64,000 bases of DNA from Phycisphaerales bacterium (GCA_905339235.1 CAJPFG010000010.1:62001-126000); one strand, 5' to 3'. Shown: positions 1 to 9,699, counted from the stretch's first letter. Notes: generated from the letters alone by a model not told the origin. A program made the numbers and translations.

Positions 1-1
1 A

Positions 2-796
2 CTCCCCACCGCCGAAGCCAAGCCCCTCCCGCCCGAAGAGCGAAACCAGTCCCGCCCGCTCGCGGTCATCACCGGCGCGGCCCGGCGCGTCGGGCGCGCC
101 ACCGCGCTCGAACTCGCTCGCTGCGGCTGCGACATCATCTTCACCTACAACGCCTCCGAGGAAGACGCCCACGCTCTCGCCAAGGAACTCGCCGACGCCG
201 GTGCATCCGTCTCCTTCTATCAACTCGACCTCGATGACCTGCCCGCCGTCGAGGCCTTCGGCACCGAACGCGCCGAGATGCTCTCCCACGTGGACATCCT
301 CGTCCACAACGCCTCCATGTACGAGCCCTCGCCCCTCAGCGAACTCAGCGCCGAGAGCCTGCTCAAGCAGTACCGCATCAACGCCGCGGCCCCACTCCTG
401 CTCACCGCCCGCCTTGCCCCGCTCCTGCGCCAATCCAAACTGAACGGTGGCGCCAGCGTCATCGCCATGGCCGACATCCACGCCATGGGCCGTCCCCGGC
501 GCGACTTTGCCGCCTACTCCATGTCCAAGGCCGCGCTCATCGACATGGTCTACGGCCTCGCCCGCGACCTCGCGCCCCACGTCCGGGTCAACGCCGTCGC
601 CCCCGGCGTGGTCGCCTGGCCGGAAGAGGGCGACGATGCCGACCCCGACTCCCAGGCCAAATACCTCCGCCGGATCCCCCTGGGTCGCGCCGGGTCGCCC
701 GACGATGCCGCCCGAGCCGTGCGTTGGCTCTGCCTCGAAGCCACCTACGTCACGGGCGAGATCATCCGCGTGGACGGCGGCCGCTGGCTGACCTGA
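2..796 (+). CDS. SDR-family oxidoreductase, pteridine reductase-like (5' truncated)
   Basis: The frame is open from the window edge to the TGA at 794, so the start lies upstream. The visible part has the Rossmann cofactor motif TGAARRVG, an NAS motif (VHNAS) and the catalytic YSMSK (YxxxK). The C-terminal VTGEIIRVDGG strand is typical of classical short-chain dehydrogenases. Where most SDRs have a catalytic Ser there is an Asp (MADIHA) 14 residues before the Tyr, resembling the Asp-Tyr-Lys arrangement of pteridine reductases and FolM; TGAARR(V/I)G is also typical of that group. An NADPH-dependent reductase of pterin or dihydrofolate substrates is the best guess, but substrate specificity cannot be fixed from sequence. 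pdhA follows 106 bp downstream with its own ribosome binding site, so no shared operon is evident. Confidence 0.85.
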   Translation, partial: LPTAEAKPLPPEERNQSRPLAVITGAARRVGRATALELARCGCDIIFTYNASEEDAHALAKELADAGASVSFYQLDLDDLPAVEAFGTERAEMLSHVDILVHNASMYEPSPLSELSAESLLKQYRINAAAPLLLTARLAPLLRQSKLNGGASVIAMADIHAMGRPRRDFAAYSMSKAALIDMVYGLARDLAPHVRVNAVAPGVVAWPEEGDDADPDSQAKYLRRIPLGRAGSPDDAARAVRWLCLEATYVTGEIIRVDGGRWLT

Positions 797-902
797 TCCC
801 GCGCAAATCGCCCGGCCGCATATCATTGGAAAGTACGCGTTTCCGCTCAAAACCCGAACGGAATGCGCCGATCAGTTCACAGAACCCCTGCAAGGACGCA
901 CG

Positions 903-2087
903 ATGTCCCACGCCACCTCGGAGCCCTCCATGACCTCCACCCACGCCCCCAGAAACCGACCCTCATCCGGCGGGCGTCCCAGCGATTCGCTCCCCGCGGC
1001 CACGCTCGTCAAGTGGCTCCGCGACATGTATCTCATCCGAGAGTTCGAGAACCGCTGCGCGCAGGCCTATCAGCAGGCCAAGATCGGCGGGTTCTGCCAT
1101 CTGTACATCGGGCAGGAGGCCGCGGCCGTCGGCACGATCGCCGCCACCAACCACGACGACCCCATCGTCACCGCCTACCGCGACCACGGGCACGCGCTCG
1201 CGCGCGGCATGGACGCCGGCGCCTGTATGGCCGAGATGTTCGGCAAGAGCACCGGCTGCGCCAAGGGCAAGGGCGGCTCGATGCACATGTTCGACAAGCC
1301 CAACTGGCTTTTCGGCGGGCACGGCATCGTCGGCGCGCAGACTGCGCTGGGCACCGGCCTGGCCTTCGCCGCGCGCTACGAGTGGGAGGTCCTCAACCGC
1401 GCCCTGCCCAACCCCGGGGTCGAGCCCGGCGCCCCCGCGAAGAAAAAGGTCTGCCTCACCTACCTCGGCGACGGCGCCCTCAACCAGGGCGTGCTCCACG
1501 AGTCCATGAACCTCGCCGGCCTCTGGGACATCCCCGTTATCTACATCGTCGAGAACAACGGCTACTCGATGGGCACCGCCATCAGCCGCGGCACCACCAT
1601 GGCCGACGACCTCACCAAGAAGGCCGACGCCTACGGCATCCGCGGCGAGATCATCGACGGCTTCGACGTCATCGATCTCTACGACTCGTTCAAGCCCGTG
1701 GTGGACTGGTGCCGCGAGAACCAGAAGCCCGCCTTCATCGACCTCAAGACCTACCGCTACCTCGGCCACTCCATGTCCGACCCCCAGAAGTACCGCACGA
1801 AGGACGAGGTCGAGCAGTACAAGGGCAAGGACTCCATCGACCGCATGGCGCACGTCCTCATGATGGAGCGCAAGAACGCCGACGGGTCGCCCGTGCTCTC
1901 CGAGCAGGCCTTCATGGACCTCCAAGCCTCGGTGAAGGAGCAGGTCAAGCACGCGATGGAGTTCGCCGAGTCCAGCCCCGCGCCCGACGCCGCGACGGAA
2001 CTCTACAGCGACGTGTACGCGAACCCCCAGCCCAACCTCAGCCCGATCCGCGACTACATGCACGGGTCGAAGAACCCGCTGCTCTAG
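903..2087 (+). CDS. pdhA: Pyruvate dehydrogenase E1 component, alpha subunit
   Basis: 394 residues. E1 alpha decarboxylates pyruvate using thiamine diphosphate and passes the acetyl group to lipoyl-E2. The TPP/Mg motif runs from GDGALNQG (about 189-196) to the NN pair at 218-219, and RDHGHALARG and KGKGGSMHMF are family signatures. YRYLGHSMSDPQKYR is the conserved loop near the active site. Residues about 158-182 form a Pro-rich insertion before the TPP motif. An AAGGA at 892-896 lies 6 bp before the chosen ATG. The beta subunit (pdhB) is not adjacent; a small unknown gene follows after 9 bp, so E1 beta and E2 must be encoded elsewhere. The first 30 residues are low-complexity and may not align with homologues. 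Confidence 0.95.
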   Translation: MSHATSEPSMTSTHAPRNRPSSGGRPSDSLPAATLVKWLRDMYLIREFENRCAQAYQQAKIGGFCHLYIGQEAAAVGTIAATNHDDPIVTAYRDHGHALARGMDAGACMAEMFGKSTGCAKGKGGSMHMFDKPNWLFGGHGIVGAQTALGTGLAFAARYEWEVLNRALPNPGVEPGAPAKKKVCLTYLGDGALNQGVLHESMNLAGLWDIPVIYIVENNGYSMGTAISRGTTMADDLTKKADAYGIRGEIIDGFDVIDLYDSFKPVVDWCRENQKPAFIDLKTYRYLGHSMSDPQKYRTKDEVEQYKGKDSIDRMAHVLMMERKNADGSPVLSEQAFMDLQASVKEQVKHAMEFAESSPAPDAATELYSDVYANPQPNLSPIRDYMHGSKNPLL

Positions 2088-2096
2088 GATTCAGCG

Positions 2097-2336
2097 ATGA
2101 CCAGCAAGGAACTCCTTTCCGCGTTGCGTGCACAACCGTTCATGCCGTTCCGCCTTCACTTCGGAAGCGGTCGCTCGGTTGAAGTGCAGCATCCCGAGTT
2201 TGTCTCGGTAAGCCCCTCCGGCCGGACCGCCGTGGTCTATACGTCCACCAGCATGGATGGTGACGAGTTCCAGGTGGTGGATGTTCTGCTGGTGGAATCG
2301 ATCGAGATCTTGCCACGGAAGCGTGGCGCGGCGTAA
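2097..2336 (+). CDS. Small conserved protein of unknown function
   Basis: 79 residues, 9 bp downstream of pdhA and probably co-transcribed. The pattern (LLSALRAQPFMPFRLHF, a G.S.EV.HPEFV.VSP.GRTAVVY core, then VVDVLLVESIEIL) matches a recurring small all-beta protein type that I recall as common in Planctomycetes and other soil or aquatic bacteria and that has no assigned role. There is no signal peptide or membrane segment, so it is predicted to be cytoplasmic. The link to pyruvate dehydrogenase is positional only. Confidence 0.75.
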   Translation: MTSKELLSALRAQPFMPFRLHFGSGRSVEVQHPEFVSVSPSGRTAVVYTSTSMDGDEFQVVDVLLVESIEILPRKRGAA

Positions 2337-2357
2337 GCGCCCGTTCGAACGCCGTCC

Positions 2358-2657
2358 TCACGGCATCGAATAGAACCCGCCACCCATGTCCTTGATCTTC
2401 CCCTGCCGCGCCAACTCGCGCCATACTTCGCGCGGATAGTCGTTCGGCGGGATGATCCCCATCCCCTCCACCTTCTTCCCAGAGGTCATCGGCCGGCTCG
2501 CGCCGAGCCTGGACTCGTGGTCCAACTTCGTCAGTTTGTGCCGCTTCTTGAAGGCGTGCAGGGCGTGTTTCAACGTGTCCTCGCTGATGGCCCCTCCGCC
2601 CGCCGCCCCCGCCGCCGGCCGCGACGCATCCGAACCGCCCGCTTGCTCGCTCGTCAT
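2358..2657 (-). CDS. Small conserved hypothetical protein
   Basis: 99 residues, convergent with the preceding small gene. An Ala/Gly-rich N-terminus (about 1-22) is followed by a compact charged domain: a helix rich in Lys/His (LKHALHAFKKRHKLTKL) and a short segment with PPNDYPREVWRELARQGKIKDMGGGFY. The second part looks like a folded, winged-helix-sized module, but no family is recognised. No signal peptide. It could be DNA-binding given the basic helix; this is a guess. Confidence 0.7.
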   Translation of the reverse strand: MTSEQAGGSDASRPAAGAAGGGAISEDTLKHALHAFKKRHKLTKLDHESRLGASRPMTSGKKVEGMGIIPPNDYPREVWRELARQGKIKDMGGGFYSMP

Positions 2658-3022
2658 TTCCGCGACTCCTTCATGCGCGTCACGATCACCGGCAGCGAAA
2701 CTCCTCCCACGGCCGGTTGATTCCCGCCCGTCATTCTTGCCCGTTCAGCGTCCGCTGGCCGGGCTCGGGCGATCATCCCAGACAGGCATCCTCCCAGACA
2801 GGCAGAGTCGTGCACGTCCGTGGCTTCCATCGAGTTATCGCGTAGTGCCGATGGAACCCGTGGTATTGCCGCACGAGCCGTCCATCCGAGTGAGTGGCAA
2901 CTCGCTCATACCAAAGCATTTAGGAGAAAAATATCATGTTTGTGCGTTTGCACGCATCGCTGCCATCGCCGCCCAGTAACATCAACAGTCGAATGCTCAC
3001 GTATGGGCGCGAAGGAGAGTCT
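2658..3022. other. Intergenic region with short direct repeat
   Basis: Between divergent genes. It contains a 12-bp direct repeat (CCCAGACAGGCA, twice near 2776-2806) and should hold the promoters of both flanking genes, though no clear promoter boxes were picked out. An AGGAG at 2922 precedes an in-frame ATG at 2936 that could extend the downstream gene by 29 residues. The extension does not look like a signal peptide, so the ATG at 3023 is preferred. Confidence 0.4.
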
Positions 3023-4489
3023 ATGAAACGTGCAGTCGCCGTCGTCTTTCTTGGCGCATTCTCCGCATCCGCTCAGACAATTCTCGTACGCGAGGGTGAT
3101 GTGCTCGCTCCCGGCGTGACCGTAGCCGCGATTCGCGCAGTCTCCGCCGCGGGATCAAACCAGATCGCGGCCCTGATCGAAACGCAGACGCGCGGCACGG
3201 TGATCTGGAGTTTCGACGGTACAGCCGCCTCCGCGCGAACTCCGTCGCCAGTCTCCGGCCTCTTGCAGGCAAAGTTCGATGACTTCATCGGCATCGCTAG
3301 CAATGGCAGCGTGGCATACAGCGCGGCGATCGCGGACGGTCCCGTTGGGCTGGATCCTTGTCCGGGCCAGCCCCCGCGAACGCCCGGCGTGGACCGTCCC
3401 GGCTTTCCCGATTCCGTGTGGCTTGGCGACAACGTGATTTCGTTGGAGGGCAGCCTGACGCCGGGGCTGACCAGCGGGTACTTCGCTGGCCTGAGCCGCG
3501 TTGGCCTGACCTGGGCGGGCGCGCCATTCTGGGTCGCTGGTGAGTCGTTGGAGGCGTGGCAACCCGCGGCCGGAGTCGGGCTCTACTACGGGATCGGGGC
3601 GGAAACGCGCAGGCTGCTCGGTTCGGGTACGCCTCTCCCGTCCGGCGAAGTTCCGGACGGCGTCGGAGCCATTCGCGGCTTTCGGTTCTCCCCGGATGGC
3701 TCCCAAGTGATCTCGGTTGTGAGGGCGAGCCGTCCGGGGGCCAGTTCCAAACAAGCCGTGCTCCTGACCGACATTGGCGCGAACTCCCATCAGATAGTTT
3801 TGCAGCAGGGCGAGTTGGTGCCGAACTCCTGGGAAGTGTGGACCGGATTTTCGATGATCTCGGTAACCGATCCCGGCATGTGCACCACCGACTCCAGTTG
3901 GTACGCCGTCGGCGAGACGGACGGCGACCCCGGACACCGAGCATTCCTGATCAGAGACGGCACCGTGCTGTACCAGGAGGGAACGGCGCTGGATGGGCGA
4001 GTTCTTGCCGGAGCACCCGCCGCCATTGCCACCAATGGCACGGGAGACCTCGCAATGGTCTGGCGCGCGGGCGAGGGACAGCGACCCGTGCTGTTTGTCA
4101 ACGGCTTGGCAGCCCTGGAAAACGGCGACACCGTGAACCCGCTCGGTGGTGGAATGGGCGCCGTGACTCACATCAGCGCCAACATCGCCATCGGCGCCCC
4201 AACGTCGAGCGGAATGACCCCGGTGTACGTAGGCGCGGCGGCCGTTTTCGATGGAGTCACCCGTCGCGTGCTTCTCGTGGTGTCGATCCCCACGTCCGGA
4301 AGCCAAGCCTGCACCGCGGACGTCAACTGCGATGGGAATGTCGATGGACGCGACATCGAGTTCATGGAGCAGGCAGTAAACGGGGTCTTGGACGATTTCT
4401 GCCTGCCAAGTGTGGATGTGAACTGTGACGGTTCGGAAGACGGATTCGATATCCAGTACATCGCGGACCTGGTCGTCAACGGCTGCTGA
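3023..4489 (+). CDS. Secreted protein with C-terminal dockerin-like domain
   Basis: 488 residues from the ATG at 3023, preceded by GAAGGAG at 3011-3017. A signal peptide (MKRAVAVVFLGAFSASAQ) is followed by about 410 residues of beta-rich sequence with recurring patterns (VLAPGVTVAAIRAVSAAGSN, LVPNSWEVWTGFSMISV, LDGRVLAGAPAAIATNGTGD) that look like tandem blades or repeats. The final 60 residues carry two Ca-binding-loop modules, DVNCDGNVDGRDIEFMEQAVNG and DVNCDGSEDGFDIQYIADLVVNG, a dockerin-like tail frequent in planctomycete exported proteins. Known of such tails: they bind Ca2+; their partner outside cellulosomes is uncertain. The function of the body is unknown. The next gene starts 23 bp downstream and is probably co-transcribed. 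Confidence 0.85.
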   Translation: MKRAVAVVFLGAFSASAQTILVREGDVLAPGVTVAAIRAVSAAGSNQIAALIETQTRGTVIWSFDGTAASARTPSPVSGLLQAKFDDFIGIASNGSVAYSAAIADGPVGLDPCPGQPPRTPGVDRPGFPDSVWLGDNVISLEGSLTPGLTSGYFAGLSRVGLTWAGAPFWVAGESLEAWQPAAGVGLYYGIGAETRRLLGSGTPLPSGEVPDGVGAIRGFRFSPDGSQVISVVRASRPGASSKQAVLLTDIGANSHQIVLQQGELVPNSWEVWTGFSMISVTDPGMCTTDSSWYAVGETDGDPGHRAFLIRDGTVLYQEGTALDGRVLAGAPAAIATNGTGDLAMVWRAGEGQRPVLFVNGLAALENGDTVNPLGGGMGAVTHISANIAIGAPTSSGMTPVYVGAAAVFDGVTRRVLLVVSIPTSGSQACTADVNCDGNVDGRDIEFMEQAVNGVLDDFCLPSVDVNCDGSEDGFDIQYIADLVVNGC

Positions 4490-4512
4490 GTTGCTGAACT
4501 ACGAGATTCACC

Positions 4513-7500
4513 ATGAAGTCCTTCAAAGTGTCATGCCTGCTCTCCTGTCTTGTCGCGGCCATTGGGCTGCGAACTGCATCCGCCCAGCTCCTTCAGTTGG
4601 ACCTGAACGCCGACGGCGTTGCAGATGTCATCACCCCCGATCCCGCGAACGAGAGAGTGCGAGTGCTTTCCGGCGCGGACGCGTCCGTACTTCGTGAGTT
4701 CGTGGGGACGCAAGCCGGTGAGTTGTTCGGCGCCGCCGCGCTGCTCGTGCCCGACCTCTCGGGCGACGCCGTGCCGGACCTCGTGGTCATGGCCCCCAAT
4801 CACCAGGCCCAGGGCGGTGTCGGCGCGGCCTACGCCGTTTCGCCCGTCGATGGCGCGGTACTCTGGTTCCGCGTTGCCCAAGCCGACGAGCCCCTGAACG
4901 CACTCGCGGCATTCGTGCCCGATCAGGATGAAGACGGCGTTGCCGACCTGCTCATCGAGTCCGTTCCGCCCGGCACCGGCGCAAACTACGGGCTGGCCGT
5001 GCTGTTCTCCGGCCGAACCGGCGTCCGATTGGCCGCCCGGCAGGGTGGTGTCGTGGCGCTTGCGCAGTGGGCGAGCGACGGCGGAGTCCTGTACACCCCC
5101 AGCGACATGGACGATTCCGGCGCCGTCAATACCGCTGACTTCGCCGAGTTCCTGCGCTGGTACTCAACGCACGATCTTCAGGCCGACCTGAACGGAGACG
5201 GCGTGGTGGATGACGCGGACCTTCACATCATCGTTGATGATGTCGTTGGCGGTGTGATCACGGTGCGAGCGCTGGCGGTACCCCCGGGCGCGGCAGCCGC
5301 TTCCATTGCCCCGCCGGCCATCGAGCCCGGCGATTGCGAGTGCGACAACTCAGGGTTCCTTCCCAACGCGTGCAGTATCTCCATAGAAGGCTGCCCGACC
5401 GAGCCGATCCCCCGAGGCAGCGGCGCCATGTTGAGCCTGGTGGTCTCACAAGGCGGCGGCGTGGCATGCTGGGATTCCGCGGGGGCGGTGGTGCCGGGTT
5501 CGGATGGACTTTCCGCGACCGTCTGGGGCATGGGAGTCGGCCATGTGACGGTGCGAGTAAAATACACGGTGACCATGCCCGACGGAACGACGTGCGTGTC
5601 GTGCGCCCAGTGCGAGTTCGATGTCGTGCCGGTTTGCGAATCAAGCGTGCAGATCGACCACTGCCCCGCCTTCGTATTCACGAACTCGACCGGCTGGTTC
5701 GACGAGGTAATCCACAACGTCTCGTTCTTGGGGCTGCACGCGACAGGCGCACCTTCGGGAGGGGTCTATCGCTGGGAGTTGGTAGACTCGGTACCGGCGG
5801 AAGGATTCACGGGCCCTCAGTTCTGGGCGTGGTACGACCACGGCGACTCGCTCTACTTTCGGACCAGCGAAACCCCAGGTCACGTGAAGTTCCGCGTGTG
5901 GTACCAAGCCGCGGATTGCGAGCCGGCCTTTGACGACTGCGAGTTCGACGTGATTCTTCCGGTGAATCTCGATCCTGATGGCGATGGTCTGACCAACACT
6001 CAGGAGGGTTGGTACGGAACGGACCCAAACTGCGCCGACACGGACAATGACGGCTTCGGAGATGGAGTCGAGGTCCGCATGGGCGGCGACCCGCTCGACC
6101 CAGGAGTCGGAGTGGACATCACGCTCGATTCTGACCACGACGGACTGAGCGATTTCGAAGAGTTTGCGGTCCTACAAACCGATCCTCGCAGCGCCGACAC
6201 GGACAATGATCTGGTACAGGACTCCACCGAACTCCGCCTCGGCCTCGAACCGCTGGATCCAACGACTTCCGGGCAGACAATCGACTGCGATTCTGCTGCT
6301 TTCACCGCTCACGATCAGGACCGGGATGGCATAGACGATGACTTTGAAACGGCGATGGGATGGGACCCCCTCAACCCCGATCAGGATGGAGATCGGTTGC
6401 GCGACGGCTGGGAACTTCGGTTCGGGCTCGATCCTGCTATCTCGGACCAAGGCCCGCTTGCCGAAGGAGATCAGGCGGACTCAGACGCTGACGGTCTGAT
6501 CGATACCGTCGAGCAACGCGTCGGTACAAGTCCATACTCCGCCGACACCGACCGCGATGAACTCTCAGATGGAGCCGAGGCGAGTATCGGGCTCAATCCA
6601 TTTTCTGCCCACACGGCGGGACGAACTCTGCGCGACACAGACGGCGACTTCGACGGGGACGGTCTCACGAACTGGCACGAGACAATGCTCGGAACCGACT
6701 TGGCTGAGGTCGACTCGGATCATGACGGAGTGAGCGATCGCAATGAATCACGGTACGGATCAGACCCCCGTGACCCCAACGAGAGGTCCGTTTCGAATAA
6801 CGGATGCACGATGGTCGACTTCATCGCCATGGGCTATGGCCACCGTTGCACTCAAGTCCCAGCGGTGTGTGCGGTTGAACCTGATGCTGGAGTCAGAGTG
6901 ATGGCGGGCGGCTTCGCTTTCCACTTTTTGCCGCCGGATAACCTCACAGGGTGGATGTACCACTACTTCCAATGGCCGCTCGATCGGTGGCTCACCGTAA
7001 ATGCTACTGGGTACGGCGGGCGGCCATTCACTCTGCTCTCATTTGGTGGTGTTGCCATCGACCCTACAGCGCAAGGAGTTGTCCCTGACCCCGTGGATTA
7101 TGGAGACACGCATGGCTATACCGGGCACATAAGCCCAACGTGGTGGGTTCGCGAGCGGTACCGGGTGGTCGTTCCGTCAGTACCAGACCCGATTGACCTC
7201 ATCATAGATTCTGCCAATTCGGCCGGATTCGGCATTCCTCCAGACAGTAATAACGAACTAGAGACCCGGGGTCCCGGCAAGGTACTCTTGGTAGATACAA
7301 CAGACCTCGATGCAGACGGGATTCCGGCGTTCGCGGACTTTCAGAGCATCCGGCAAGAGTCTTTCGTGCCAATCGTTGTTCGACTGGCACCTGCGATGAA
7401 TCGCGAAACCGGAACTCTGGCATTCACATATCGTGAATCGGCACCGTCACTGGTCACTCCCTTTGCGCCCGGCCCGCAGGATTACCCGGATGTTTGGGCC

Positions 7501-9696
7501 CGAGGAAGGGCTGGCTCTGGATACCGCCTTTGGAAACTTCGCGACCCCTCATCTGCGCCGGCGGATCTTGACTATCGGCCTTTGGACAGCGGTGGTGAAT
7601 TCATTGAATCGAATCACCCCTATCCGGTGCGGTCATTCGCGTCAGACACGGAGGACACCATTGTTCTCTATGTCCAAGCCGTTGGGCCGAGCGAGGATAC
7701 TAGCGGTGATTTTGTTACGGTGCACGATTCCTCTGCTTACCCTGATTCAGTTCGTCTCGCCGCCTTTCGTTTGGATATGGTCGACGCTCGCCACTTTGAC
7801 CCACGGCAACCCGAGGGTGCGTACCGCGTCACCTTCAACACGCCATTGCTTTCGTACCTTCCGGAATGGGCCGTAGGTGGCGCTGTCACCGACGGGGCAA
7901 GCCTCTGCATTGCTTGGATTACACCCAATCCGCAAGGACTACCATTTTCGGTCGCCATACGCGGGTGCCTGACCGGCTCTCCCGCTGATACTGCGGTGTG
8001 GGGAGGATTCCAGCAGTGCGACTCCCTCGCGCTCACGGAGTCGTGGCAGGCACCGCGCTTCCCGCTGGTAATCGCCTCTGACTTGGCATTGTACGGCTAC
8101 CAGTACCAAGCATCCATGCGATCAGGGCGCGCCTTCTATCTGCCTCCGGTGGACTTCATGGATCCGGCTGATGTGCCGTACAGGAATTTTGGTTGTCAAG
8201 GCGGAAGTCTTTTCCGGCGCGAATCGGCTCGCGCGGTGCTCGAACTTCGCTTTGGTAGGGAGATTGTTGGAACGACGGAAGTCACGCTTCGAAGACCACC
8301 CTTGGTACTCGTCCACGGGATTTATGCCACTCACGATTCGATACAGGGGCATTCCCCACCGCTGGACGAGCGCGACCTCTACTGGAGTCAGGAAGCGTAT
8401 GCAGAATCTACTGCGACGCCCGTGCCAACTCGCATTTACAAGGCCGACTGGTCTTACCGAAGCCATGAAGGATTCGCTGAAAACTTCGGCGTCGTTGCGA
8501 ACACTATTCAAGCCGCGCTTCGTGAGTACCACGAATCGGATGACGGTATTGACCACGACGAGGATAGATCGTTTTCTGGTGTTCGTTACGCGGCGACACG
8601 CGCAGACATCGTCGCCCACAGTCAGGGCGGCCAATTGGTGCGCTTCTATGCGTCAAACCTGTCTGGCACCTGTCGTCGACTGCCTCTTCCCGGCGACCCT
8701 GCTGGCTGGAGCGGGTGGGGCGACATGGAATTTCAGCGCGGCGAACCAGGTACTGTCGGCATTCGGCAGGGCAATTGGTACTACCGAAGGACGCAGAATC
8801 TCTTTGCTGGAGACATTCGGCGCGTGGTCATGCTGAGCAGTCCATTCGATGGGAGCCCGATTGCCAACTCCGTGAGGTCGCTCTTCCGCGAGACGCAAGA
8901 CCGGGGGGATGAAGATAGACAGGAGTTGCTGAAAGGTTTCATTTCAGTATTCGCAGCGCAAGCGGTGCTCCAAAACGCTCCTGAGAGATTCGGAACCGAG
9001 GACGATGCACCAAGTTGCCTATATGACTTGAGCGTCGGTAGCACCGCCTATCGGTTGCTAGAGGGCGCAACGTCTTCAGATTTTCCCCCCTCTACCGGTT
9101 CGTGGCGGCCCGCCGAGTATCCAAGCGGCTCGTTCTCCATCAAATGGGCTCCTCTTGCAGGGTACAAATCGACGATCGATGACTTGGTGAGGCGGGTTGC
9201 TTCGCGATCAACAACACCGGCTGATATACCTTATCAAGTGATCTCCGGAGCATTGATCGCCGATCTGGCTCTTTCCGGACAGTCCGTGTTCCCTGAGAAT
9301 GGGGCGTATCGACTACTGGTGGTCGCACTGCCCGGCGCTGATGGCCCCGCCGTGCACCTGAAGTGCGGGGTGCTATTTGGCGATGGTGCTGTTACACTGA
9401 ACTCGGCGTTCAACTTGTCTACGACGGTTGACCCTCGCTTATCGCAGCGTTACAGTCGGTGGATCTTCGACAAGCACTCCCACAGCTGGGGAACTTCCGG
9501 GAACGATGCTGTGGGCTCGAAGCAGTGGAGCGTAGCAGTGCCTGGTGGTGGGCTCGAGGCGATCATTTGGATTCCTGAGAACTACTCCGCTTCAATGGGC
9601 TCATTGATCGGCACGAACATGAGTACGTGGATCGGCAATGAACTGTCCGGCATTGGAACTAACCTCGAAACTGCAGATGAGAACGCTTGGAGGTGA
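4513..9696 (+). CDS. Giant secreted protein: FG-GAP-like, dockerin-like, thrombospondin type 3 repeats, alpha/beta-hydrolase
   Basis: 1727 residues. Signal peptide 1-24 (cleavage after TASA). Residues about 25-195 carry Asp-rich D.N.DGVAD and VPDLSGDAVPDLV motifs resembling FG-GAP/integrin-type propeller blades. At about 195-250 there are two EF-hand-like loops (DMDDSGAVNTADF, DLNGDGVVDDADL) of dockerin type, then Cys-rich stretches. Residues about 484-756 hold at least six Ca-binding repeats of the thrombospondin type 3 kind (DPDGDGLTNTQE, DTDNDGFGDGVE). After about 500 unassigned residues, an alpha/beta-hydrolase begins at about 1260 (PLVLVHGIYATHDS) with nucleophile motif AHSQGG at about 1367-1372. 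A C-terminal His in SHSWGTSGND could complete a lipase/esterase triad. Codon use shifts to AT-richer third positions from roughly 6.7 kb onward, suggesting a chimeric origin. Likely surface-bound or released esterase. Confidence 0.88.
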   Translation: MKSFKVSCLLSCLVAAIGLRTASAQLLQLDLNADGVADVITPDPANERVRVLSGADASVLREFVGTQAGELFGAAALLVPDLSGDAVPDLVVMAPNHQAQGGVGAAYAVSPVDGAVLWFRVAQADEPLNALAAFVPDQDEDGVADLLIESVPPGTGANYGLAVLFSGRTGVRLAARQGGVVALAQWASDGGVLYTPSDMDDSGAVNTADFAEFLRWYSTHDLQADLNGDGVVDDADLHIIVDDVVGGVITVRALAVPPGAAAASIAPPAIEPGDCECDNSGFLPNACSISIEGCPTEPIPRGSGAMLSLVVSQGGGVACWDSAGAVVPGSDGLSATVWGMGVGHVTVRVKYTVTMPDGTTCVSCAQCEFDVVPVCESSVQIDHCPAFVFTNSTGWFDEVIHNVSFLGLHATGAPSGGVYRWELVDSVPAEGFTGPQFWAWYDHGDSLYFRTSETPGHVKFRVWYQAADCEPAFDDCEFDVILPVNLDPDGDGLTNTQEGWYGTDPNCADTDNDGFGDGVEVRMGGDPLDPGVGVDITLDSDHDGLSDFEEFAVLQTDPRSADTDNDLVQDSTELRLGLEPLDPTTSGQTIDCDSAAFTAHDQDRDGIDDDFETAMGWDPLNPDQDGDRLRDGWELRFGLDPAISDQGPLAEGDQADSDADGLIDTVEQRVGTSPYSADTDRDELSDGAEASIGLNPFSAHTAGRTLRDTDGDFDGDGLTNWHETMLGTDLAEVDSDHDGVSDRNESRYGSDPRDPNERSVSNNGCTMVDFIAMGYGHRCTQVPAVCAVEPDAGVRVMAGGFAFHFLPPDNLTGWMYHYFQWPLDRWLTVNATGYGGRPFTLLSFGGVAIDPTAQGVVPDPVDYGDTHGYTGHISPTWWVRERYRVVVPSVPDPIDLIIDSANSAGFGIPPDSNNELETRGPGKVLLVDTTDLDADGIPAFADFQSIRQESFVPIVVRLAPAMNRETGTLAFTYRESAPSLVTPFAPGPQDYPDVWARGRAGSGYRLWKLRDPSSAPADLDYRPLDSGGEFIESNHPYPVRSFASDTEDTIVLYVQAVGPSEDTSGDFVTVHDSSAYPDSVRLAAFRLDMVDARHFDPRQPEGAYRVTFNTPLLSYLPEWAVGGAVTDGASLCIAWITPNPQGLPFSVAIRGCLTGSPADTAVWGGFQQCDSLALTESWQAPRFPLVIASDLALYGYQYQASMRSGRAFYLPPVDFMDPADVPYRNFGCQGGSLFRRESARAVLELRFGREIVGTTEVTLRRPPLVLVHGIYATHDSIQGHSPPLDERDLYWSQEAYAESTATPVPTRIYKADWSYRSHEGFAENFGVVANTIQAALREYHESDDGIDHDEDRSFSGVRYAATRADIVAHSQGGQLVRFYASNLSGTCRRLPLPGDPAGWSGWGDMEFQRGEPGTVGIRQGNWYYRRTQNLFAGDIRRVVMLSSPFDGSPIANSVRSLFRETQDRGDEDRQELLKGFISVFAAQAVLQNAPERFGTEDDAPSCLYDLSVGSTAYRLLEGATSSDFPPSTGSWRPAEYPSGSFSIKWAPLAGYKSTIDDLVRRVASRSTTPADIPYQVISGALIADLALSGQSVFPENGAYRLLVVALPGADGPAVHLKCGVLFGDGAVTLNSAFNLSTTVDPRLSQRYSRWIFDKHSHSWGTSGNDAVGSKQWSVAVPGGGLEAIIWIPENYSASMGSLIGTNMSTWIGNELSGIGTNLETADENAWR

Positions 9697-9699
9697 TTC

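Noticed and set aside
863-2182. Long Arg/His-rich open frame overlapping pdhA
   Set aside because: Shadow frame of a GC-rich gene; composition (Arg, Pro, His runs) and full overlap with well-conserved pdhA.
3023-4489. Cellulosome component
   Set aside because: Dockerin-like tails occur in many planctomycete exported proteins; there is no cohesin, scaffoldin or glycosidase domain in the window.
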